A stretch of 5,747 nucleotides of DNA from assembly GCA_025356795.1 (NCBI GenBank), contig JANXRR010000630.1:1-5747 (forward strand). The letters run 5' to 3'. This stretch comes from Bacteroidia bacterium. Lineage in GTDB: Bacteria; Bacteroidota; Bacteroidia; Cytophagales; Cyclobacteriaceae. Positions 1 through 5,747 of the stretch are shown here, piece by piece (within the stretch, counting starts at the first letter, position 1; each line of letters begins with the position of its first letter). The position numbers were made by a program, and so were the translations under genes. The notes under the pieces were generated by a model. It was not told where the DNA came from and searched no databases. It worked only from the letters and a program-made list of their open reading frames with translations.

Positions 1-2111
1 TTTTCTTTTGCACTGTAATACTGAGGTAGAGGAATTGAATCTTTCATTGTTTGTGCCCAAAAAGGAAGGAATGGCCACAAGCCTGCTTGATGTGTGAGTA
101 TGTCTTTAATTATAAAATCCTTCTTGTTGGATTTTTTTAATTCGGGTAGATAAACAGAAATTTTTTTATTGATATCGATTACACCTTTCTCCTGCATAAA
201 CATAACGGCTTGAAGTGTGGCCGAAACTTTTGTTACAGAAGCCAAGTCATAAATAGTTTCATCTGTTACGGGCGATTTTTTATCATACATTAAAGAGCCG
301 AATGATTTTTCATAAACCACTTTTCCATGACGCGCCACAAACACATGGCAGCCGGGCGTGCCTCCTATGGTAATAGCTTCATGCGCAATGGCTTCAATTT
401 GTTTCAACGTATAGCTATCCATACCAGCCGCCTCGGGCACTGTATAGACAAAGCGATCAAAGGTTGGCGAAACTATACTTCTGCCGAATGGTAATGTTGA
501 TGAAACATTTATGGGCAGTTGGCCTTGCGAGGGGAGCCCACCAAAAATTATTTCGGCTACTACTTTCGAACTAAAATCTTCATTGGAATAACCAGCAATA
601 AGCGTTGGTAAATTTTCAAACTCTTTTAACGAATAAGGATTTCCAAAATGGGCAAGCACCATTGCTTTTTGTTTCGACAGCGCTTGAACCCATGTAGTAA
701 TTTCATTTTGAAATTTGTATGCGGATGGAAGTATGGATACAATGACTACATCAAACGATTTTATTTTCTTGGTCAAGCCAATTGTATCATTCGCTCTTGC
801 AATGTTAATAAACTCAAACTCCGCATACTTAGATAAAAAATGATCGAACTCATTGTTACTCTTTTCACCCACTGTGACAGAGATAAATTTTTTGCTATCT
901 AACGATTGAATGGGTAGCAATTGTGTTTCATTCTTTAAGACCGTTACAGATGCCTCGGCAATTGCTTGTTTGAGATAAAGTGCACGTGGAGTATTAAGGG
1001 AATCGGCCAACCCTTCTATTCTGATCAACTTTTTTACGGCTAAGCCTGCGTCATATTTTGCCTCTAAAATTTTCTTCACACTGCCATCAAGCTGATTTCT
1101 AAGTGCCTTATCTTTCTTTATTGCTTTTAAAATTTTTTTCCGTGCTGCTTTTATATTCAAAGGAGCAATCAAAACATCGTTGCCAACAGTGAAAGCAAGT
1201 AACTCGGCATCGCCACTTCTCTGCTTGCCACCAGCGCTCTGTAAATAAGGAATCTCCGAAAAAGTTAAGCCTTTAAAACCCATGTTCTTTCTTAAAACTT
1301 CGTTCATAAATAGTTCTGAAACAGAAGCGGGTAAGGGCCCTTTTTTTCCTTGCGTTGAAAAATGAAGATGGGAAGTCAACAATCCTTTAAGCCCTGAAGA
1401 AATCATTTTTTGATAGGTATAAAATTCAGTGGTGTCAAGCCTATTCGCATCGTAAAAAAGCACATTGTCTTTATTCTCCTTATCGGGCGAGCCTTCGCCA
1501 GCTGGTAAGTACTTAGCGCATGCAATAATACCGTGATCCTGCAGGGCTTTCATAAATGCAATGGTCTTTACGCTTACACTATTTTTAGTGTCACCAAAAT
1601 AACGCAAGGCAATGAAAGGATTTTGTTTATCCACTTGTAGGTCGGCATGAGGTGCAAAGTTGATGTGCATGCCCAGAGAATTCATTTGATTCGCTATTTC
1701 ACTACCAACGGCATAAACCAAACTATCATTTTTAATAGCACCTAACACAAGTGGCTTTTGAAAACTCATTGCACTATCTAATGTTTGACCCACTCCCCAC
1801 TCAGCATTAATGCCAACTATTAAGGGTATAGAGGATGCAATCTGAAGTTCGTTTATCAAGCGTGCGTAATTGCTCAACGATCCTCTTGTTACATATAAAC
1901 CTCCTACTTGAAATTCTTTGATTTGTCTTTTTAAGGCATCCACTTCTGCAGGTCTTGAATAGGCTGAGACAGGAATCATAAACAGTTGGGATACTTTGTT
2001 TTGAGGGTTAAGGGTTTGAAACACACTATCTACCCAGTTGCCTTTTTGGCTTTGAGCCCAACTATTTTGCAGCAACATACAAGCGATTCCAAGAAGCCAA
2101 ACTTTTTTCAC
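1..2111 (-). CDS. Secreted GH3-like / beta-lactamase-type serine hydrolase fusion protein, 3' end outside window
   Basis: Probably an exported cell-envelope protein; 703 codons are visible without a stop. The GTG start is preceded by an in-frame TAA 24 bases upstream, with no ATG between. Residues 1-20 form a signal peptide (KK, hydrophobic stretch, NSWAQ). Residues about 35-350 are a NagZ-like GH3 barrel: QLFMIPVSAYS, VGGLYV, INAEWGVG, HINFAPHADL and GFKGLTF align with the family. About 375-555 is the GH3 C-terminal alpha/beta domain (ASVTVLKNETQLLP, then FGGLPSQGQLPINVS). From about 560 begins a class C beta-lactamase/PBP-type domain with ASVTK (S625 nucleophile, K628) and LTHQAGL near 672-678; the YxN and later motifs lie outside. 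The GH3 catalytic residues are replaced: KY for KH, E286 for the nucleophile Asp, no D-x-H dyad. The fold assignment is firm; sugar hydrolysis is doubtful. A role in muropeptide metabolism is inference. The gene is divergent from mutL. Confidence 0.9.
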   Translation of the reverse strand, partial: MKKVWLLGIACMLLQNSWAQSQKGNWVDSVFQTLNPQNKVSQLFMIPVSAYSRPAEVDALKRQIKEFQVGGLYVTRGSLSNYARLINELQIASSIPLIVGINAEWGVGQTLDSAMSFQKPLVLGAIKNDSLVYAVGSEIANQMNSLGMHINFAPHADLQVDKQNPFIALRYFGDTKNSVSVKTIAFMKALQDHGIIACAKYLPAGEGSPDKENKDNVLFYDANRLDTTEFYTYQKMISSGLKGLLTSHLHFSTQGKKGPLPASVSELFMNEVLRKNMGFKGLTFSEIPYLQSAGGKQRSGDAELLAFTVGNDVLIAPLNIKAARKKILKAIKKDKALRNQLDGSVKKILEAKYDAGLAVKKLIRIEGLADSLNTPRALYLKQAIAEASVTVLKNETQLLPIQSLDSKKFISVTVGEKSNNEFDHFLSKYAEFEFINIARANDTIGLTKKIKSFDVVIVSILPSAYKFQNEITTWVQALSKQKAMVLAHFGNPYSLKEFENLPTLIAGYSNEDFSSKVVAEIIFGGLPSQGQLPINVSSTLPFGRSIVSPTFDRFVYTVPEAAGMDSYTLKQIEAIAHEAITIGGTPGCHVFVARHGKVVYEKSFGSLMYDKKSPVTDETIYDLASVTKVSATLQAVMFMQEKGVIDINKKISVYLPELKKSNKKDFIIKDILTHQAGLWPFLPFWAQTMKDSIPLPQYYSAKE

Positions 2112-2187
2112 GATATAGTCGTTAGGATTTTGTTATTGAAAACGAATAAAAGCAATTTTATAGCAAAAGCTTCATGCCACAAGCTAA

Positions 2188-2221
2188 TTGGTTTAATTGC
2201 TAACACTCAAACTAAATTTTG
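2188..2221 (+). promoter_or_regulatory. Weak candidate promoter for mutL
   Basis: TTG at 2188-2190 is followed after 22 bases by TAAATTTTG at 2213-2221. This resembles the Bacteroidota sigma factor consensus TTG ... TAnnTTTG, but the -7 element carries one extra base. It would place the transcription start roughly 70 bases before the mutL ATG, so the 7-bp repeat array would lie in the leader. In such AT-rich DNA a match like this can arise by chance. Confidence 0.25.
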
Positions 2222-2253
2222 ACAAAGGTGCTAATTATTAAAATAAGCTAAAC

Positions 2254-2288
2254 AGCTTGCAGCCTAAAGCTAGTAGCTTGCAGCTTGT
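2254..2288. repeat. Five tandem 7-bp units of the form AGCnnnn
   Basis: Read in steps of seven, the units are AGCTTGC, AGCCTAA, AGCTAGT, AGCTTGC and AGCTTGT. An eight-base variant, AGCTAAAC at 2246-2253, sits directly before them. The AGC start is invariant and the rest varies. Units 1 and 4 are identical, which gives a 10-bp direct repeat (2254-2263 and 2275-2284) with a 21-bp period. Because AGCT is self-complementary, the array also holds small palindromes, for example 2267-2279. It ends 11 bases before the mutL ATG. Its function is unknown. Confidence 0.7.
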
Positions 2289-2299
2289 ATTTAAAAAAT

Positions 2300-4117
2300 A
2301 TGCCCGACATCATTCAACTTCTTCCCGATTCTATTGCTAATCAGATTGCTGCGGGTGAAGTAGTGCAGCGGCCAGCCTCTGCCGCCAAAGAGTTGATTGA
2401 AAATTCAATAGATTCTGGAGCCACCTCCATAAAATTAATTATAAAAGAAGCAGGTAAAGCGCTGCTGCAAGTAATTGACAACGGCAGTGGCATGAGCGAA
2501 ACAGATGCCCGCATGAGTTTGGAGCGCCATGCCACTTCTAAAATCCGTAAGGCCGAAGATTTATTCACCCTTCACACCATGGGCTTTCGTGGCGAAGCAC
2601 TTGCTTCCATTGCGGCCGTTTCGCAGCTCGAATTGAAAACCCGAAAGGAAAATAATGAACTCGGCATCTTGTTAGTGGTGGAAGGTTCATCGGTTAAAAA
2701 ACAAGAACCCGTGGCAACTGATAAGGGCACTGCTATAGCTATCCGCAATTTGTTTTATAATATTCCCGCCAGGAGAAATTTTCTAAAGTCAAATCCTGTT
2801 GAACTCAAACATATTGTAGATGAATTTCAACGGCTGGCACTTGCCCGCCCCGATATTAATTTTGAACTCATTCAAGAAGATGATGTAATTTATAATTTGC
2901 CTGAGGCGAAATTAAATCAACGCATTGTTGCCTTGTTTGGTAAAAGCTATCAAGAGCAGTTGGCAAGCTGCCAGGAAGAAACTTCACTGGTAAAAATTTC
3001 AGGGTATGTGGGCAGGCCTGCATCCGCAAAGAAAACTCGTGGCGAGCAATTTATCTTTGTGAACAATCGCTTTATCAAGAACAATTACTTGGCTCATGCC
3101 GTCATTACTGCTTACGAAGGCTTATTGCAAGAGGCAAGTTTTCCATTCTATGTGCTCTTTATTAAAATAGACCCGAAACATATTGATGTAAATGTTCATC
3201 CTACCAAAACAGAAATTAAATTTGATGACGAACGCGCGGTGTATGCCGTGGTGCGATCGGCAGTAAGGCAGGCCTTGGGGTCGCACAACCTCACGCCTAC
3301 CATCGATTTTCAGGCCGATGTAAACATGATAGGCAAACTCAATCAAACACGAGTAGAAAGCAGCGAAAAAATTTATGAAGAGCAGTTTGGCAATGCCTTG
3401 CAGCGGTCCAATCTACAAAACTGGGAAAAGCTTTTTGATGGAAGAGAAAATGAATCTCAACTTTTTCACTCAAGTTCTGCACCTCTTTCGCGGGATGAGA
3501 AAACAACAATGAGATTTGAAAGTGCCATTAATACACACCAAGAGTTTGCGCCTACAGAAAGTGCGTTTTTCCAACTTCACAACCGTTACCTTGTGCGCAG
3601 TGTGAAAAACGGCTTGATGATTATCGATCAACAAGTGGCCCATGAGCGGGTTTTGTTCGATAAATATTTAGTTTTTTTGAGGGGAAATTCTGGCAGCAGC
3701 CAGCAAAGTTTGTTCCCACAATCCATAGACTTAAGTCTTGCCGATTTTGCTTTGGTAATGGAAATGGAAGCCGAAATAAAGGCACTTGGTTTTATTTTTG
3801 AAATTTTTGGTAAAAACACGTTGCTGATTTCGGGCATTCCTGCAGACCTTACGGGAAATGAAAAAGAGCTGTTTGAAGGGTTGATTGAACAGTTTAAGAA
3901 AAACCAATCTGAACTTTCTTTGCCCGTGCGCGAAAACCTGGCGCGATCACTTGCCAAGCGAGCCGCCATAAAATCAGGACTACGACTGGAGCAAGAGGAG
4001 CAGAAGCGCCTTGTAGAAAGTTTATTTGCCAGTTCTAACCCAAATTTTTCTCCGGAAGGCACGCCTACATTTTTTATTTTTGAAACGTCTAAGATTGAAA
4101 GTTACTTTGCACGTTAA
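2300..4117 (+). CDS. mutL: DNA mismatch repair protein MutL
   Basis: MutL couples mismatch recognition by MutS to strand removal; it is a cytoplasmic homodimeric GHKL ATPase. The protein has 605 residues, normal for the family. The N-terminal ATPase shows ELIENSIDSGA (E34 is the expected general base), DNGSGM at 60-65, HATSKI at 77-82, GFRGEALASI from 95, GTAIAIRNLFYNIPARR, and DVNVHPTKTEIKF closing the transducer domain. A variable linker of about 340-425 follows, then the C-terminal dimerisation domain beginning ESAFFQLHNRYLV. QQSLFP at 468-473 fits the Qxx(L/I)xP sliding-clamp-binding motif. The endonuclease site is degenerate: DQQVAHER, AKRAAIKSG and SPEGTP replace the usual DQHA..E, AC..A.k.G and CPHGRP. 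I chose the ATG giving MPDIIQLLPDSIANQIAAGE, the family's normal N-terminus; an in-frame TTG at 2285 lies inside the repeat array. A rhomboid gene follows after 23 bp, probably in one operon. Confidence 0.97.
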   Translation: MPDIIQLLPDSIANQIAAGEVVQRPASAAKELIENSIDSGATSIKLIIKEAGKALLQVIDNGSGMSETDARMSLERHATSKIRKAEDLFTLHTMGFRGEALASIAAVSQLELKTRKENNELGILLVVEGSSVKKQEPVATDKGTAIAIRNLFYNIPARRNFLKSNPVELKHIVDEFQRLALARPDINFELIQEDDVIYNLPEAKLNQRIVALFGKSYQEQLASCQEETSLVKISGYVGRPASAKKTRGEQFIFVNNRFIKNNYLAHAVITAYEGLLQEASFPFYVLFIKIDPKHIDVNVHPTKTEIKFDDERAVYAVVRSAVRQALGSHNLTPTIDFQADVNMIGKLNQTRVESSEKIYEEQFGNALQRSNLQNWEKLFDGRENESQLFHSSSAPLSRDEKTTMRFESAINTHQEFAPTESAFFQLHNRYLVRSVKNGLMIIDQQVAHERVLFDKYLVFLRGNSGSSQQSLFPQSIDLSLADFALVMEMEAEIKALGFIFEIFGKNTLLISGIPADLTGNEKELFEGLIEQFKKNQSELSLPVRENLARSLAKRAAIKSGLRLEQEEQKRLVESLFASSNPNFSPEGTPTFFIFETSKIESYFAR

Positions 4118-4140
4118 ACCATTACTTTTAAAGACTATCC

Positions 4141-4725
4141 ATGTTCAACGTCACCCCGCTTGTAAGAAATATTATAATTGTTAATGTTGTTATTTTTCTA
4201 CTTCAGAATTTGGCCAGCCAATACGGCCTGACTGAAATTATGGCACTCTCAGATATACGATCTGGTAATTTCAGACCCTATCAGTTTTTTACCTACATGT
4301 TTGCACATGGAAGCTTTGGCCATATCTTTTTCAATATGCTTGCCTTTGCTTCATTTGCGCCCATTTTGGAAAGCTACTGGGGCGATAAAAAATTTCTTTT
4401 GTTTTACATCGCTACCGGTATTGGTGCAGGTGTTATTTATGGGTTACTAAATTATTTTGTTTTTACTGGAGCGGGCGGAGGAAGCATGTTAGGAGCGTCC
4501 GGTGCCATCTATGGAATTTTAATGGCTTTTGGTCTGCTCTTTCCCAACCTGGAATTAATGTTGCTTTTTCCACCCATTCCCATTAAGGCCAAATACATGG
4601 TGTTTGTTATGGGGTTTATTACTTACGCTCTTGATAGAAGTGGCACAGTGGCACACTTGGCCCACTTTGGTGGTGCTTTCGCAGCTTTTTTAATTATCAT
4701 GTACTGGAAAAGTCAAGGCAAGTAA
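4141..4725 (+). CDS. Rhomboid family intramembrane serine protease, minimal form
   Basis: This is a 194-residue integral membrane protease that would cut transmembrane segments of other proteins within the lipid bilayer. Six hydrophobic segments can be placed at about 10-27, 49-74, 84-108, 117-136, 148-165 and 171-190, the basic bacterial core without extra domains. The catalytic dyad is complete: GASGAIYG has the nucleophile at S120, and VAHLAHFGGA in the last segment supplies H175. H61 and N65 of GHIFFNM match the oxyanion-site residues, and FRPYQFFTYMFAHGSFGH is the usual loop 1 and segment 2 signature. The ATG lies 23 bp after the mutL stop, with no terminator between, so the two genes are probably co-transcribed. 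The substrate is unknown. It is paralogous to the next gene but well diverged, so the pair is not a recent duplication. Confidence 0.94.
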   Translation: MFNVTPLVRNIIIVNVVIFLLQNLASQYGLTEIMALSDIRSGNFRPYQFFTYMFAHGSFGHIFFNMLAFASFAPILESYWGDKKFLLFYIATGIGAGVIYGLLNYFVFTGAGGGSMLGASGAIYGILMAFGLLFPNLELMLLFPPIPIKAKYMVFVMGFITYALDRSGTVAHLAHFGGAFAAFLIIMYWKSQGK

Positions 4726-4855
4726 TTGAGATTGCTTCAAGCGTAACACCTGGCAATTAAGCGACTTACCTGGCTCGGAAGCCTTCGCGAGGAACAAAGC
4801 GATCTGGAAAAAAGCGTAATACGTTGTAACTTGCATGATAGAGTGATTAAAAATT
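4726..4855. other. Spacer between the two rhomboid genes with imperfect repeats
   Basis: The 130-bp spacer has no ORF that I can support. It holds an imperfect 16-bp direct repeat (4739-4754 and 4759-4774, 12 of 16 identical, 20-bp period), in which AAGCG is followed by ACCTGGC. AAGCG recurs at 4797 and 4812. A small palindrome, CGTAATACG, lies at 4815-4823. No strong hairpin with a T-run is visible, so read-through from the first rhomboid to the second is possible. No clear promoter was found. Confidence 0.5.
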
Positions 4856-5747
4856 ATGTTTGAAGAATTTAAAAACGCATTTCAAAGACCCAACAATGCT
4901 CACGTGCAGTTGATCGTGATCAATGTTGCCGTGTTTTTGATGATGGCTGTCCTTCTTGTTCTATCAAAAATTTCTGGGATCGAGTCTATATTTAATTTTT
5001 TACACAACCAGTTTTTTATCCCTCCTAAATTTCAAGAATTTTTAACTCGCCCTTGGACGATTATTACTTATGCGTTTATGCATAGTTTAAGCGTATCACA
5101 AATCACGCATATTCTTTTCAATATGATTTCTCTATACTGGTTTGGGAAGTTGTTTATAGAATATTTGGGAAGCGATAAACTCATTGCATTATATATCCTA
5201 GGGGCACTGGCAGCAGGTATAGTTTATTTATTGGCGTTCAACATAATTCCTTTTTTTAAAGATCAATCAAATTTTGATGGAATGATTGGAGCTTCAGGGG
5301 CAATTTATGCTATCATGGTGGCAGCCGCTACCTTACTTCCTAATTATACTTTCTTCCTCTTGTTCTTAGGCCCAGTAAAAATTAAATATATAGCATTATT
5401 TTTTATTGTTGTTTCGTTTTTGGGTTCAGTACAATCAAATATTGGCGGTAACATAGCGCATTTAGGTGGCGCGCTGATGGGCTTTGTATATATCAAGCAA
5501 TTGCAAGCGGGCGTCAACTGGGGAGGTTGGATAACTAGTATAGTAGATTGGTTCAAAAACATTGCACAGCCCAAACCCAAAGTAAAGGTTACCTATCGCA
5601 AAGATGAAACAAAGGCAAAGAGGAGTGCTTCCACCGTTAGCAAGTCCTCTCAAGACGAAATAGATGCCATCTTAGATAAAATATCCGACAAGGGTTACGA
5701 AAGCCTTTCTAAGGATGAAAAGGAAAAACTTTTTAATGCCAGTAAGA
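4856..5747 (+). CDS. Rhomboid family intramembrane serine protease with DUF6576-like C-terminal tail, 3' end outside window
   Basis: This is a second predicted intramembrane serine protease; 297 codons are visible and the frame is still open at the right edge. The order is a short cytoplasmic N-terminus, six hydrophobic segments to about residue 215, then a hydrophilic tail. Catalytic residues are present: GASGAIYA gives S147 and NIAHLGGA gives H202. H85 and N89 of THILFNM match the oxyanion-site residues, and RPWTIITYAFMH is the loop 1 signature. The tail runs through a Lys/Pro-rich linker (QPKPKVKVTYRKDETK) to a charged helical segment from D267 (DEIDAILDKISDKGYESLSK), which I recognise as the small domain found at the end of many Bacteroidota rhomboids (DUF6576). 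That domain is nearly complete here, so the stop is probably only a few codons further on. The ATG follows an A/T-rich leader with no Shine-Dalgarno sequence. The substrate is unknown. Confidence 0.93.
   Translation, partial: MFEEFKNAFQRPNNAHVQLIVINVAVFLMMAVLLVLSKISGIESIFNFLHNQFFIPPKFQEFLTRPWTIITYAFMHSLSVSQITHILFNMISLYWFGKLFIEYLGSDKLIALYILGALAAGIVYLLAFNIIPFFKDQSNFDGMIGASGAIYAIMVAAATLLPNYTFFLLFLGPVKIKYIALFFIVVSFLGSVQSNIGGNIAHLGGALMGFVYIKQLQAGVNWGGWITSIVDWFKNIAQPKPKVKVTYRKDETKAKRSASTVSKSSQDEIDAILDKISDKGYESLSKDEKEKLFNASK

Larger units (their letters stand above)
2112..2299. other. Divergent intergenic region between the GH3 fusion gene and mutL
   Basis: This 188-bp AT-rich spacer must hold the promoters of both divergent genes. 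Neither start has a clear Shine-Dalgarno sequence, which is usual in Bacteroidota; mutL is preceded by an A-rich stretch instead. The right part holds a 7-bp repeat array. I found no convincing Bacteroidota-type promoter (TTG and TAnnTTTG) for the minus-strand gene, and no RNA gene or riboswitch. Confidence 0.7.

Noticed and set aside
1341..1347. Run of seven A on the coding strand of the GH3 fusion gene, phased like a -1 slippery site
   Set aside because: The zero frame is intact on both sides and continues through recognisable domains. I see no stimulatory structure or meaningful alternative product.
2081..2089. Possible lipoprotein signal around Cys11 of the GH3 fusion protein
   Set aside because: The residues before the Cys (G-I-A) lack the Leu/Val/Ile expected at -3, and the Cys comes too early. 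An ordinary signal peptidase I site after NSWA fits better.
1986..2222. 78-codon plus-strand frame across the start of the GH3 fusion gene
   Set aside because: More than half is antisense to the signal peptide and N-terminus of the fusion gene, and there is no recognisable motif or plausible translation signal.
2285..2299. In-frame TTG that would lengthen MutL by five residues
   Set aside because: The TTG lies inside the heptamer array, the added residues (MYLKN) are not part of the family, and the ATG at 2300 gives the standard MPDIIQLLPD start.
3628..4062. 144-codon open frame on the minus strand opposite mutL
   Set aside because: It lies wholly antisense to the conserved C-terminal domain of MutL, its Ser-rich and Cys-rich composition is typical of an antisense shadow, and it matches no family I know.
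5344..5653. Two overlapping minus-strand frames opposite the second rhomboid gene
   Set aside because: They are antisense to the last membrane segments and the tail of a clear rhomboid protease and show no domain.

Overview
The window looks like chromosomal core DNA from a member of the Bacteroidota, most likely Cytophagales. The sequence is AT-rich. The first gene encodes the GH3-plus-serine-hydrolase fusion common in this phylum. mutL starts behind an A-rich leader with no Shine-Dalgarno sequence, and the second of two tandem rhomboid proteases carries a DUF6576-like C-terminal tail. I recognised these families by reading the translations; no search was run.

Layout: (1) 1-2111, minus strand: the first 703 codons of a secreted protein with a signal peptide, a GH3 domain, the GH3 C-terminal alpha/beta domain and the start of a beta-lactamase-type serine hydrolase. 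Its 3' end lies beyond the left edge. (2) 2112-2299: a divergent intergenic region with a short array of 7-bp repeats just before mutL. (3) 2300-4117, plus strand: mutL, complete. (4) 4141-4725, plus strand: a minimal rhomboid protease, 23 bp after mutL and probably in the same transcript. (5) 4726-4855: a 130-bp spacer with imperfect repeats. (6) 4856-5747, plus strand: a second rhomboid protease, cut by the right edge probably very near its stop codon.

How the genes relate: MutL serves DNA mismatch repair. The two rhomboids are membrane proteases with no obvious mechanistic link to it; this looks like conserved neighbourhood rather than one pathway. The divergent minus-strand gene probably acts in the cell envelope.

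Most notable: the GH3 domain has lost essentially every catalytic and substrate-binding residue of the NagZ type, although its frame is intact and the fused serine-hydrolase SxxK motif is kept. MutL has lost four of the five metal-ligand residues of the endonuclease site known from Bacillus, while keeping its ATPase motifs and a sliding-clamp-binding motif. I see no mobile element, CRISPR array, RNA gene or phage gene, and no convincing new multi-gene system.
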